A stretch of 64,000 bases of DNA from NCBI RefSeq assembly GCF_001831495.1, contig NZ_CP017689.1, positions 3,720,001 through 3,784,000 on the forward strand, read 5' to 3'. This DNA comes from Thalassotalea crassostreae. Lineage in GTDB: Bacteria; Pseudomonadota; Gammaproteobacteria; Enterobacterales; Alteromonadaceae. Positions 26,535 through 35,640 of the stretch are shown here, in pieces. The notes beneath the pieces were generated by a model, which worked only from the letters and a program-made list of their open reading frames with translations, did no database searches and had not been told where the DNA came from. Both the position numbers and the translations under genes were made by a program. How positions within the stretch are numbered: position 1 is the stretch's first letter; every line of letters begins with the position of its first letter.

Positions 26535-29312
26535 ATGACACAAGCTTCTCCTTATATACTCGTTGATGGCTCTTCATATTTATTTAGAGCTTACTATGTA
26601 CCTTATTTACAAGCACTTTCCACCAAAGATGGACACCCGACAGGGGCAATTACTGGTGTATTGAATATGCTTAATAGCCTGAAAAAAGATTATCCAGGCG
26701 GCAAAGTTGTTGTTGTATTTGATGCCAAAGGTAAAACCTTCCGTAATGATTTATACCCAGAATACAAAGCTAACCGTCCACCAATGCCAGATGATTTACG
26801 CTGCCAGATAGAACCTTTGCATAACATTATCAGAGCCATGGGGTTACCAATGTTGGTAATTGAAGGCGTTGAAGCCGATGACGTTATTGGCACACTGGCA
26901 CAACAAGCAACAGAACAAGGTCTAGAAACGGTTATATCGACCGGTGATAAAGATATGGCGCAGTTAGTCACCGAGCATGTGACGCTAATTAATACCATGA
27001 CCAACACCACTCAAGATGTTGACGGTGTAATTGAAAAGTTCGGCGTACGACCAGATCAGATCATCGATTACTTAGCGTTAATGGGTGACAAGGTCGATAA
27101 TATTCCAGGCGTTGAAAAATGTGGTCCAAAAACCGCGGTTAAATGGTTAACTGAGCATGAAACCTTAGACAATGTAATTGCGAATGCCGACAAGGTTAAA
27201 GGGAAAATAGGTGAAAATCTGCGTTCAGCGCTTGAGCAACTACCACTATCTTATGAGCTGGCTACCATTAAACTTGATGTTGAATTACCGCAAAATTTAA
27301 AAGACATTGAAGCGACTGATGCTGACACTGATGCGCTACGAGAGCTGTACACAAAATTTGAATTACGACGCTTACTTGCCGATTTAAATAAAAGCTCTGG
27401 TGATGCAGAGCAATCGAGTGATAGCAAAGCAACCAATAAAAAAGCAAGTGCGACTACAGCCGCTACCGAAGAAGACGATGAACCAGCATTTGAAGACATT
27501 GATGCTGAGTATGACATTGTTTATAGCAAAGAATCATTTAGCCAATGGTTAACAAAACTTGAAGCTGCTGAGAGCTTTGCATTTGATACAGAAACCACCA
27601 ACGTTAATTACATGCAGGCCGAATTAGTTGGTTTGTCATTTGCAATTGAGGCAGGAAAAGCAGCTTATGTACCATTGAGCCATGACTATATTGATGCACC
27701 AGAGCAACTAGATCGTGATTGGGTTCTAGCTCAGCTTAAGCCTATCCTTGAAAGTAAAACCATATTAAAAATTGGCCAAAACTTAAAATACGACGCCAAT
27801 GTATTAAGCCGTTACGACATCATTCTACAAGGTGTCGGTTTTGATACTATGCTCGAATCATATTGTTTTAACAGTGTTGCTACCCGTCATAATATGGACG
27901 CGCTAGCAGAAAAGTACCTAGGTTATAAAACCGTTCATTTTGAAGACATTGCAGGCAAAGGTGCAAAGCAGTTAACCTTTAATCAAATTGAAATCGATAA
28001 GGCCGGTCATTATGCTGCAGAAGATGCAGATATTACTTTGCGCTTACATAATGCTCTTTGGCCAAAACTGAGCAAAAGTGAAAATCAGCTGTCAGTGTTT
28101 AAGGATATTGAACTGCCACTGATGCCAGTACTTTCGCGTATGGAGCAAACCGGCGTATTGATTGACTCTGATCTGTTAGCTGAACAAAGCCACTTTATTG
28201 CAACGCGCTTAGATGAACTAGAAATCCAAGCACACAATATTGCTGGTAAAAGTTTTAACTTAAGCTCACCTAAACAATTACAAACAATATTGTTTGAAGA
28301 GCAAGGCATTCCGGTCATCAAAAAGACTCCAAAAGGCGCACCTTCAACAGCCGAAGAAGTATTACAAGAACTCGCGCTAGATTACCCATTGCCGAAATTA
28401 ATTTTGGAACATCGTGGTTTAAGTAAATTAAAGTCTACTTATACTGACAAATTACCGTTGATGGTTGATGCAAATAGTGGCCGTGTTCATACCTCGTATC
28501 ACCAAGCGGTTACAGCGACAGGACGTTTATCTTCAACCGATCCAAACTTACAAAATATTCCAATTCGCTCAGAAGAAGGTCGTAAGATCCGTCAAGCGTT
28601 TATCGCGAGCGAAGGATTTAAAATTTTGGCTATAGATTATTCTCAAATTGAGCTTCGTATTATGGCGCACTTATCTAACGATAAAGGTTTATTAACCGCG
28701 TTTGCCGAAGGCCGTGATATTCACCAAGCAACGGCAGCAGAGATTTTTGGAATCGAGCTCGATCAGGTGACATCAGATCATCGCCGCAGTGCTAAAGCAA
28801 TCAACTTTGGATTAATTTACGGTATGTCGGCATTCGGCTTAGCCAAACAATTACATATTCCTCGTAATCAAGCGCAAGAATACATGAATAAGTATTTTGA
28901 GCGCTATCCTGGTGTTTTAGAATACATGGAAAGTACTCGCGAGCTTGCCAAAGAGCAAGGTTATGTTGAAACGTTATTTGGTCGACGTTTATTCTTGCCA
29001 GAAATTAACGCAAGAAATGGTATGCGTCGACAAGCAGCAGAGCGCGCTGCTATCAATGCACCTATGCAAGGTACTGCCGCCGACATTATCAAAAAAGCAA
29101 TGATTGATGTTGATGCATGGTTACAAAATGGCGCGGATAAACGCATCAAAATGACGATGCAGGTTCACGATGAATTGATTTTCGAAATTCCGGAAGATAT
29201 TTTGACCGAAACCACAGATAAGTTGGTTGCGATAATGGATAATGCGGTGGAATTAAACGTACCATTAATTTCAGAAGCTGGTGTTGGCGACAATTGGCAA
29301 CAAGCTCACTAA
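26535..29312 (+). CDS. polA: DNA polymerase I
   Basis: A 925-residue three-domain polymerase for Okazaki-fragment processing and repair. The 5'-nuclease domain occupies about 1-290 ('FDAKGKTFRNDLYPEYKANR', 'EADDVIGTLA', 'GDKVDNIPGVEKCGPKTA'). A Ser/Lys/Thr-rich linker (~290-325) leads to a 3'-5' exonuclease with its acidic residues kept ('FAFDTETTNVNYM', 'GQNLKYDANVL', 'HYAAEDADITLRL'), so it should proofread. Polymerase motifs A ('LAIDYSQIELRIMAHL', Asp 701), B ('RRSAKAINFGLIYG') and C ('MQVHDELIFEIP') complete it. Length fits E. coli Pol I (928). It is transcribed alone and ends in an AT-rich terminator. Confidence 0.97.
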   Translation: MTQASPYILVDGSSYLFRAYYVPYLQALSTKDGHPTGAITGVLNMLNSLKKDYPGGKVVVVFDAKGKTFRNDLYPEYKANRPPMPDDLRCQIEPLHNIIRAMGLPMLVIEGVEADDVIGTLAQQATEQGLETVISTGDKDMAQLVTEHVTLINTMTNTTQDVDGVIEKFGVRPDQIIDYLALMGDKVDNIPGVEKCGPKTAVKWLTEHETLDNVIANADKVKGKIGENLRSALEQLPLSYELATIKLDVELPQNLKDIEATDADTDALRELYTKFELRRLLADLNKSSGDAEQSSDSKATNKKASATTAATEEDDEPAFEDIDAEYDIVYSKESFSQWLTKLEAAESFAFDTETTNVNYMQAELVGLSFAIEAGKAAYVPLSHDYIDAPEQLDRDWVLAQLKPILESKTILKIGQNLKYDANVLSRYDIILQGVGFDTMLESYCFNSVATRHNMDALAEKYLGYKTVHFEDIAGKGAKQLTFNQIEIDKAGHYAAEDADITLRLHNALWPKLSKSENQLSVFKDIELPLMPVLSRMEQTGVLIDSDLLAEQSHFIATRLDELEIQAHNIAGKSFNLSSPKQLQTILFEEQGIPVIKKTPKGAPSTAEEVLQELALDYPLPKLILEHRGLSKLKSTYTDKLPLMVDANSGRVHTSYHQAVTATGRLSSTDPNLQNIPIRSEEGRKIRQAFIASEGFKILAIDYSQIELRIMAHLSNDKGLLTAFAEGRDIHQATAAEIFGIELDQVTSDHRRSAKAINFGLIYGMSAFGLAKQLHIPRNQAQEYMNKYFERYPGVLEYMESTRELAKEQGYVETLFGRRLFLPEINARNGMRRQAAERAAINAPMQGTAADIIKKAMIDVDAWLQNGADKRIKMTMQVHDELIFEIPEDILTETTDKLVAIMDNAVELNVPLISEAGVGDNWQQAH

Positions 29313-29365
29313 ATAAGAGCAACACAATAATTTTGTAACTTTATTACAAAAAAGCAGTAAAAAAT

Positions 29366-29406
29366 GCAAAATATTCGTTAAATTCGAAATATTTTGCTTT
29401 TTTTTT
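29366..29406 (+). terminator. Rho-independent terminator after polA
   Basis: Arms GCAAAATATT (29366-29375) and AATATTTTGC (29388-29397), with inner C-G pairs, are followed by nine T. It is 53 bases past the polA stop. Confidence 0.85.
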
Positions 29407-29482
29407 ACAAAATAAACAAAGAAATGTAATAAAACTTAGAATAAATACTTTACTTTGTAGAATAAAGACTCTAAACTACAAT

Positions 29483-29571
29483 CATTCCTAACGGAATCTT
29501 GTTGTAATAACTTTTGTTTGAGCTTCCCCATAAGCTTATTTTAACCGATGCATTTGCGTCGGTTTTTTTTT
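29483..29571 (+). ncRNA. Candidate small RNA between polA and engB
   Basis: A promoter-like TTGTAG (29455) - 16 bp - TACAAT (29477) precedes a ~90-base stretch with three consecutive hairpins: ATTCC-taac-GGAAT, AGCTT-CCCCAT-AAGCT, and the terminator ACCGATGC-ATTT-GCGTCGGT followed by nine T. Spot 42 RNA (spf) occupies the polA-engB gap in E. coli and Vibrio, but I see no sequence match to it, so this may be a diverged or unrelated RNA. No ORF fits. Confidence 0.4.
29544..29571 (+). terminator. Rho-independent terminator (sRNA candidate)
   Basis: An 8-bp stem with one T-G pair and a 4-base loop is followed by T9. It is independent of the polA terminator 140 bases upstream, which implies a second transcript in the gap. 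Confidence 0.8.
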
Positions 29572-29822
29572 GCCTACAGGGAAGTAGGTATGTCGCGGCT
29601 TCATGGATGAAGAAGAGCGACGCCTCACAGGAAGTAGGGCCGTTCCTTCACATCCCTGTGATCTCGGCATTCGTATATCCTATACATCATATGTCGAATT
29701 GCCATGGATGGTAATAAATTCGACGCCTACTCATGTTTCCAAGGCTTCATGGATGACAGCTCTTTCACATCCATGTGATCACTGCATTAATATGTCCTTA
29801 TACGTCAAGAAGAGCGACGCCT
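29572..29822. repeat. Palindrome-rich dispersed repeat after a terminator
   Basis: This follows the terminator T-run without a gap. The block 29563-29626 (T-run included) matches 58693-58756 at about 61 of 64 positions. It contains CTTCATGGATGAAG flanked by GTCGC/GCGAC, then CACATCCCTGTG, GCTTCATGGATG and CACATCCATGTG: imperfect palindromes around a CATGGATG or CATCCATG core. It lies between a rightward and a leftward terminator, so it is probably not part of any mRNA. Small ORFs inside it are artefacts. Confidence 0.75.
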
Positions 29823-29828
29823 AAAAGC

Positions 29829-29851
29829 AAAAAACCAGCTTTCGCTGGTTT
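29829..29851 (-). terminator. Terminator after engB
   Basis: On the minus strand AAACCAGC-GAAA-GCTGGTTT, a stem with a GNRA-type tetraloop, is followed by a T-run; it is 25 bases past the engB stop. Confidence 0.85.
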
Positions 29852-29876
29852 CTTTCATTCGATTTTATGAAAACTT

Positions 29877-30557
29877 TTACTCTTCGACAAAATCTTCTTG
29901 CTGATCATCATCACCGTCGGCAACTTGCTGATATTCAAGATTGATAAACCAATCACTGATTATACTAGTAGCAGTTTCTAAACCCACTTTAGTTAATGAT
30001 GAAAACGCGTGCACCTTAATATTGTTGTGCATACTCTTAGTTTTCTTACGAACCTGTAGTACTTCAGAATTTCTTTTGCCTGGTTTTAATTTATCAGCTT
30101 TGGTTAACAACACTAAAACAGGTAATTGGCAGTCATTTGCCCACTGAATTAAATCTACATCTAAATCTTTAAGCGGATGACGAATATCCATAAGAACTAC
30201 TAAGCCTTTTAAGCTCAAGCGTTTTTCTAAATATTCTGCCAAAGCCTTTTGCCACTTCTTTTTCATTTCCAGTGGTACTTTAGCAAAGCCATAACCCGGA
30301 AGATCGACAAGACGACGGTTCTCACGAATATCAAAAACATTAATTAATTGCGTTCGACCAGGGGTTTTACTGGTTCTCGCTAATGACTTCTGATTTGTTA
30401 GAGTATTAAGCGCACTACTTTTACCAGCGTTTGAACGGCCAGCAAAGGCAACTTCAATACCACTATCTTCAGGCAGGCGACGAATATCTGGAGCACTAAG
30501 CTCAAACTTTGCCACATGCAGGTTTACCTGAGGAGTTGTCAAAATAGATCCCACCAT
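29877..30557 (-). CDS. engB: Ribosome biogenesis GTPase YihA/YsxC
   Basis: A ~226-residue GTPase needed for 50S subunit assembly. G1 is '[20 protein letters not shown]', G2 '[13 protein letters not shown]', G3 '[15 protein letters not shown]', G4 '[15 protein letters not shown]', and G5 '[10 protein letters not shown]'. The start is uncertain: I take the ATG at 30557; the frame opens earlier at a TTG (30584), and neither has a clear ribosome site. The C-terminal Asp/Glu-rich tail is longer than in E. coli. It converges on polA as in other gammaproteobacteria, and diverges from the cytochrome gene. Confidence 0.93.
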   Translation of the reverse strand: MVGSILTTPQVNLHVAKFELSAPDIRRLPEDSGIEVAFAGRSNAGKSSALNTLTNQKSLARTSKTPGRTQLINVFDIRENRRLVDLPGYGFAKVPLEMKKKWQKALAEYLEKRLSLKGLVVLMDIRHPLKDLDVDLIQWANDCQLPVLVLLTKADKLKPGKRNSEVLQVRKKTKSMHNNIKVHAFSSLTKVGLETATSIISDWFINLEYQQVADGDDDQQEDFVEE

Positions 30558-30796
30558 AAAAAACAAAAATAATAACTTGTTCAATTATATCTTGTTTTTG
30601 AACATTTAAGACATAGTTTTTTTGTAATGGCTCAGATCTGAGGGCAATTACAATTAATTTTCCATATTTTCACCAATAACCATTACACTAACGCGGGAAT
30701 TGTGTAAAATACCGTTAATTTTTATATCTAAAGTGCTAATAAAAGAGTTATGTGGCAACGCAAATAAAACTCTGAATGAAAACAGGCAGAAACTCT

Positions 30797-32047
30797 ATGA
30801 AAAAAATCCTACTTACAGCGATCTTAGGTTTTGGTTTACTTGGTAATGCAATCGCCGCTGGTGATGCAGCAGCAGGTAAAAGCAAAGCAGCAGCGTGTGC
30901 AGCATGTCACGGTGCAAATGGTATTGGTATTACTGATATGTATCCTAACCTAGCTGGTCAACACGCTGATTATCTTGCCAAGCAATTAGCTGCGTTTAAA
31001 GATGGCTCACGTCCTGACGCAGTAATGAAGCCTATGGCAGCAGCACTTTCAGATCAAGATATGGCAGATATTTCAGCTTATTTCGCTTCATTCTCACGTA
31101 GCGGCGAAGCTGCGGCAAGTACTTCAACTGATACTGCATCTAATTCTACTGCCGTTGCTACTCCAGCGCCAGCCGCGCCTGTAATGTTAGGCGATGCATC
31201 TGCCGGTAAAGGTTTATATGAAAACGGTGATGTTGCTCGTGGTATTACAGCTTGTGTTGCTTGTCATGGTGACGAAGGTAACTCTAAAGTTCTAATCAAC
31301 CCGAACTTATCCGCTCAGCATCCAGAGTACATTGAAAAGCAATTAACAGCCTTTAATTCTGGCGAGCGTGTAGACCCGTCAATGAATGCCGTATCAAAAA
31401 ACTTAACTAAACAAGATATCATGGATATTGGTGCATACTTTAAGGATCCAGAAGCGGTAGCAACTGTAGTGGCTGCTAAACCTTCAGCTGAAAAGTTAAC
31501 ATTTGTAGGAGATGTTGAAGCGGGTAAAGCAAAAGCTGCTGTATGTGCGGCATGTCACGGCGCCGATGGTAACGCCATGGTTCCTGTTTATCCAAAGCTT
31601 GCTGGTCAACATGAACAGTATTTAGCAAAACAACTGGCTGACTTTAAAGCAGGCCCAGATGGTCGTAATGACCCTGTAATGGCTGGTCAAGTAGCAATGT
31701 TATCTGAAGATGACATGCAAAACTTAGCAGCCTATTTCGCAAGCCAAAAAGCAACACCTTCAGCTGTTGAAAGTAACGTTGTTGGTGAGAAGTTATATCA
31801 AGGCGGTGACGCAACTCGTGGCATTACAGCTTGTATAGCATGTCACGGTAGCACAGGTAAAGGTTCTGCACTTGCCGGCTTCCCAACAATTGCAACTCAA
31901 AATGTTGATTACTTAAAATCGCAATTGGCTAAATTCCGCGATGGTTCTCGTAATAACGATATGAACTCAATGATGACAGGAATTGCAGCAAAACTTACTG
32001 ACGAAGACATTCAAGTATTATCTGAATATATGTCATCTCTTAAGTAA
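30797..32047 (+). CDS. Four-heme cytochrome c (duplicated c4 type)
   Basis: A 416-residue periplasmic c-type cytochrome with a signal peptide ('[20 protein letters not shown]'). Four CxxCH heme sites are seen: CAACH, CVACH, CAACH and CIACH. The sites alternate between a '[16 protein letters not shown]' type and a '[17 protein letters not shown]' type, so the protein looks like a c4-like diheme unit that was itself duplicated; the halves are joined through an Ala/Pro/Thr-rich linker and a '[16 protein letters not shown]' segment. c4 cytochromes carry electrons to terminal oxidases. The start at 30797 begins the signal peptide; an ATG 21 bases earlier lacks a ribosome site. Confidence 0.9.
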   Translation: MKKILLTAILGFGLLGNAIAAGDAAAGKSKAAACAACHGANGIGITDMYPNLAGQHADYLAKQLAAFKDGSRPDAVMKPMAAALSDQDMADISAYFASFSRSGEAAASTSTDTASNSTAVATPAPAAPVMLGDASAGKGLYENGDVARGITACVACHGDEGNSKVLINPNLSAQHPEYIEKQLTAFNSGERVDPSMNAVSKNLTKQDIMDIGAYFKDPEAVATVVAAKPSAEKLTFVGDVEAGKAKAAVCAACHGADGNAMVPVYPKLAGQHEQYLAKQLADFKAGPDGRNDPVMAGQVAMLSEDDMQNLAAYFASQKATPSAVESNVVGEKLYQGGDATRGITACIACHGSTGKGSALAGFPTIATQNVDYLKSQLAKFRDGSRNNDMNSMMTGIAAKLTDEDIQVLSEYMSSLK

Positions 32048-32086
32048 ACGTCACATTTAAAGTAAAAAAGCAGCTTCGTGAAGTGA

Positions 32087-32127
32087 CCCCCAATAGTTGG
32101 ACTATCCAATTACTGGGGGTATTTTTA
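32087..32127 (+). terminator. Hairpin after the cytochrome gene; possible IS3-type end remnant
   Basis: Arms CCCCCAATAGTTGGA and TCCAATTACTGGGGG match at 13 of 15 positions around a 3-base loop, then TATTTTTATG. It works as a terminator for the cytochrome gene. The same block resembles the start of some IS3-family elements, where such a hairpin precedes the orfA ATG; here ATGTCTAAGCAC runs straight into a stop. Both readings are inference. Confidence 0.5.
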
Positions 32128-32152
32128 TGTCTAAGCACTAAAGCAATACAAT

Positions 32153-32520
32153 TTACCTATTGATGAAAACCTCACCCAATACTGGAGCAGAGAAAGCGGT
32201 TTCAACCAACCATTGGCGAAAATGTTCACTTTATCTGAACCACCAACGTTTTTTTCACTCAGCATTTAGCCATTACTACCGACTTCCTATAAGCAATCGA
32301 ACCTCTGAATCTTATAGTGGTAAAGGATTTTTCCTTAATTGGTTTCGATGAAATTCCTATGGCCGAATTTTTTAAGGTGCCAATTACAGTGCTCAAATAA
32401 GACACCTATAAAATAGGAAGTCAGTCAGCAAAACTATTGCTTGAACATATAGACGGAAAAATAAAATATATAACAAAAATCACTATTGCTGCACTCTTGA
32501 AGAAAAGCAATCTTGTCTAG
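32153..32520 (+). pseudogene. LacI-family regulator remnant (ligand-binding part)
   Basis: Reading across frames gives a degraded LacI C-terminal domain: 'PIDENLTQYWSRESGF', 'EPPTFFSLS', then shifted 'LAITTDFL' stop 'AIEPLNLIVVKDFSLIGF', 'DEIPMAEFFKVPITVLK' stop 'DTYKIGSQSAKLLLEHIDG'. 'SLIGFDEIP' and 'IGSQSAKLLLEHIDG' are hallmark LacI/GalR motifs. At least one frameshift and two in-frame stops are present, and the DNA-binding half is gone, so it is dead. It marks decayed DNA at the left side of the next operon. Confidence 0.8.
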
Positions 32521-32564
32521 ATTTAAGTTTATAATTAAGCTACTTATCATTAACGAATAATTAC

Positions 32565-32604
32565 AACATAAGAAAATCACTTAGATATTTTCTTATGTTA
32601 TAAT
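32565..32604 (+). promoter_or_regulatory. Perfect 13-bp inverted repeat overlapping a -10 box
   Basis: AACATAAGAAAAT (32565-32577) and ATTTTCTTATGTT (32587-32599) form a perfect inverted repeat with a 9-bp spacer, and TATAAT (32599-32604) begins on its last base. It lies 64 bases before the start of the glutamine-kinase-like operon, so it is a likely operator/promoter. A matching -35 is not obvious, which would fit an activated promoter. Confidence 0.55.
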
Positions 32605-32667
32605 TATTTCAGCATAAAACTTGTTTATTACAAAAAATATTCGCCCAAATAAGAGAATCTAAATAAA

Positions 32668-35640
32668 TTGGAAATGTATTTCTTAGGTGCTGGTCGACCA
32701 GCACAAGGTCATAAACCTGCAGCGCTTAGATCTATAGCGTTAAATACCAAAGCTATGGATTGGCAATTACACAGCCTAGAATCAGTTGTCGATGTAGAAA
32801 ACATTACGTTTTTAGGCGGCTATAATGTTGAAGAAGTTATTCAAGATTATTCCTTTCTTAAATATCAAGTTATCCCTGATTGGGAACAACACAGTGTTCT
32901 ACATACTTTCTTAAGAACACAATTTACCGGTAACTCTATCCTAGTCGCTTATTCTGATACGGTATTTCGTAAAAGCAATATTGAAGAGTTAGTCAAGGTT
33001 GATGCCGACATAGTATTCGCCATTGATAGCTGCTGGAAAGAAAGGTATGAATCTCGTTCTGAAACAGATATCCAATCTGCTGAAACTATTGTTATTAATG
33101 ACCAAGTTGTAGAATTTACTGGGTTAATACATTTCTCACCGGCAATTGCACAATTGCTGCCAACACTCGCTGAAGGTGATGTTGGACGAACCTTAATAGA
33201 CTTGATTCATTATTTAGAGAAGAGCGGTTACTCTATCGCTACGCACGATGTTGCTGGCCACTGGGCAGAATTTAACTCCGCAAGAGATATCGCTCACTTT
33301 ATTCTCGGCACAAAATCTGAAACCTTAGCCCGATTAGAGCCTTTAGTAAAACATAGCCACATTGGCAGCCAAGTCAGCTTTACTTCACTAGATTGGCAAC
33401 TTGACCAGAACAAAGTACTTAAAGATATTCAGCTTAAATTTAATGGTGCACGTCTCGTTGTGCGCAGTAGTTCAAAGGGTGAGGACAATTGGTATAGTTC
33501 GAATGCTGGCGGATTTGAAAGTATATTAAATGTCGATGGCAGCGATGATAATAGCGTACAAAATGCCGTCGACGATGTGATCACTTCATTTGGAAAACCA
33601 CAAGCTGGTGATGACCAAATTCTCGTGCAAGAGTATTTAAGCGATGTACAAGCAGCAGGTGTTGTTTTCACCTGTGATTTAGAGTCTGGTTCTCCGTACT
33701 ACCGTTTCAACTTTGATGATAAAACTCAGTCAACTGAATCAGTTACCGCTGGTACTCATTGTGATTTACGAACGGTATTATTAAATCGTGCTGCGTCAGA
33801 AAAGTTAGAACAAGTCGCGCCAGAGCTACAGCCTGTATTAGTCGCAATACAGGAATTAGAGCAGCTATTAGGTTTTGATAAATTAGACATTGAATTTGCT
33901 ATCGCCAAAACTGGTATGGTGCATATATTCCAAGTGCGTCCTATCACGGTAAACCATGATGATTTTAGTGTCGATGAAAAAATGGTTAACTCTCAGTTAG
34001 CACATGCTTCAAAGCAATTTTCTAGGCAACAAACTGCATCTCCATTTGTTTATGGCAACAAAACGATTTTTGCCAATATGCCTGATTGGAACCCTGCAGA
34101 AATTATTGGTACTCGACCAAAACCTCTAGCGTTTAGCTTATATAGACATTTAATTACTAATGACGTTTGGGCTAAACAACGTGCCGAGTTTGGTTATAGA
34201 GATGTTAATCCTTCACCGTTATTAGTTTCTTTATGTGGTCAACCATATATTGATTGTCGCGCAAGTATAAACTCATTCATCCCGGCGTCTTTATCTGACG
34301 CAACAGCAGAGCGACTAGCCAATGCTTACCTTGAGATATTAGCGGACAATCCTCAGTATCATGACAAGCTTGAATTTGACGTTCTTTTTACCGTTTGGAC
34401 TCCTGGATTTACTGCCAAAGCCGAAGCACGTCTTTTACCTTATGGCGTATTAAAATCGGACATAGAAAATTTAGAATCAGCGCTTAAGGATATCACCTGT
34501 AATGCTTTAGAACGTTTATCTGATGATACTGCATCAATCACTGTATTGAATGAACGACGCAAAGTTATCGATGCATGTAATTTATCGACAATCGATAAAA
34601 TATATACCTTATTGGATGACTGTAAACGTTTTGGCACTTTAGCATTCTCTCATGCAGCAAGAGCTGGATTTGTGGCTACATCGTTATTGAAAGCCTTTAT
34701 TGAAAACGACTTATTAACCGATGAGCGTAGACTGGAATTTTTAAATAGCTTTGCCACTGTTGCTGGAGAATTTAGTAAAGATAAACACCAACACGCTAAC
34801 GGTGATATTGAATTGCAAGACCTTATCAATAAATATGGCCATTTAAGACCTGGTACTTATGACATTACAGCTCAAGCTTACTGGGAAGACCCCGCTCGTT
34901 ATTTGGTCTCAGAAAATGATGCAAATGAACATAAAGAGACAGATTTTTCTTTTACTGAACAAGAGTTGTTGGCATTTACTCAGATGTTAACGGAACTAGG
35001 CTCGGACATATCGTCTGAGCAGCTCGTTACATACTTAATTGAATCAATACAATCACGTGAGTATGTTAAATTTGAATTTACACGAAACTTAAGTCGTGCT
35101 CTAGATTATTGTGTTGAACTCGGCGCTCAATATGAATTGAATAGAGAAGACCTAGCGTTTGTAACATTTAATGATTTAAAGCATGTTAAGCTGAACTTAT
35201 CGACGTTATCTGACATAAATGATTTGATTAAAATGCGTCAAAAGTCTTACGCAACCACCTCGGTGATTGAGCTACCGTCGTTTATTCAGCAAGACATCGA
35301 TTTATTTTGTTTTGAACGCTTAGCATCGCAACCAAACTTCGTTACCTCTAGCCGTGTGGAAGGCACTACACAGAGCCTTGATAATCACCAGGAAGAAGAC
35401 CTTAACGGTAAGATTGTACTTATTCCGCAAGCTGACCCTGGCTATGATTGGTTATTTGGTCACGGCATTACCGGATTGATCACTCAATTTGGCGGGGCTA
35501 ATTCACATATGGCCATTCGTGCCGCAGAAATAGGCCTACCAGCCGCAATTGGGGTAGGAGAAAAACTCTATGAAGAAATTTCAGCTATGCGCATGGTTGA
35601 ATTAGATTGCGGCAATCAACTTATTAGGAATATAGATTGA
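32668..35640 (+). CDS. Glutamine-kinase-like PEP-synthase family protein with N-terminal nucleotidyltransferase-like domain
   Basis: A 990-residue fusion. Residues ~1-225 resemble a sugar-phosphate/choline cytidylyltransferase fold ('LVAYSDTVFRK', 'VFAIDSCWKERYE', 'WAEFNSARDIAHF' parallel the gene at 36263), but the G-x-G-T-R nucleotide loop is replaced by 'GAGRPAQGHKPAAL', so it is probably inactive or altered. Residues ~250-430 form a PPDK/PEP-synthase ATP-grasp ('LVVRSSSKGEDNW', 'ILVQEYLSDVQAAGVVFT', 'IFQVRPI'). A ~430-residue middle domain follows, and the C-terminal swivelling domain carries phospho-histidine H947 in 'GGANSHMAIRAAEIGLP'. This architecture matches Campylobacter Cj1418, which phosphorylates the amide of glutamine, except for the added N-terminal domain. 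The start is TTG at 32668 or ATG two codons later. The stop overlaps the next start. Confidence 0.8.
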   Translation: MEMYFLGAGRPAQGHKPAALRSIALNTKAMDWQLHSLESVVDVENITFLGGYNVEEVIQDYSFLKYQVIPDWEQHSVLHTFLRTQFTGNSILVAYSDTVFRKSNIEELVKVDADIVFAIDSCWKERYESRSETDIQSAETIVINDQVVEFTGLIHFSPAIAQLLPTLAEGDVGRTLIDLIHYLEKSGYSIATHDVAGHWAEFNSARDIAHFILGTKSETLARLEPLVKHSHIGSQVSFTSLDWQLDQNKVLKDIQLKFNGARLVVRSSSKGEDNWYSSNAGGFESILNVDGSDDNSVQNAVDDVITSFGKPQAGDDQILVQEYLSDVQAAGVVFTCDLESGSPYYRFNFDDKTQSTESVTAGTHCDLRTVLLNRAASEKLEQVAPELQPVLVAIQELEQLLGFDKLDIEFAIAKTGMVHIFQVRPITVNHDDFSVDEKMVNSQLAHASKQFSRQQTASPFVYGNKTIFANMPDWNPAEIIGTRPKPLAFSLYRHLITNDVWAKQRAEFGYRDVNPSPLLVSLCGQPYIDCRASINSFIPASLSDATAERLANAYLEILADNPQYHDKLEFDVLFTVWTPGFTAKAEARLLPYGVLKSDIENLESALKDITCNALERLSDDTASITVLNERRKVIDACNLSTIDKIYTLLDDCKRFGTLAFSHAARAGFVATSLLKAFIENDLLTDERRLEFLNSFATVAGEFSKDKHQHANGDIELQDLINKYGHLRPGTYDITAQAYWEDPARYLVSENDANEHKETDFSFTEQELLAFTQMLTELGSDISSEQLVTYLIESIQSREYVKFEFTRNLSRALDYCVELGAQYELNREDLAFVTFNDLKHVKLNLSTLSDINDLIKMRQKSYATTSVIELPSFIQQDIDLFCFERLASQPNFVTSSRVEGTTQSLDNHQEEDLNGKIVLIPQADPGYDWLFGHGITGLITQFGGANSHMAIRAAEIGLPAAIGVGEKLYEEISAMRMVELDCGNQLIRNID

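Noticed and set aside
29483..29571. Direct assignment of the sRNA candidate as Spot 42 (spf)
   Set aside because: Only the location agrees; I could not align the conserved Spot 42 5' region or its GC-rich terminator.
29514..29824. Two plus-strand reading frames of 66 and 73 codons after polA
   Set aside because: They lie within the terminator and palindromic repeat, begin upstream or inside the T-run, and have no ribosome site.
32160..32351. A 63-codon plus-strand frame
   Set aside because: It is an out-of-phase reading of the LacI pseudogene; the hallmark motifs appear only in other frames.
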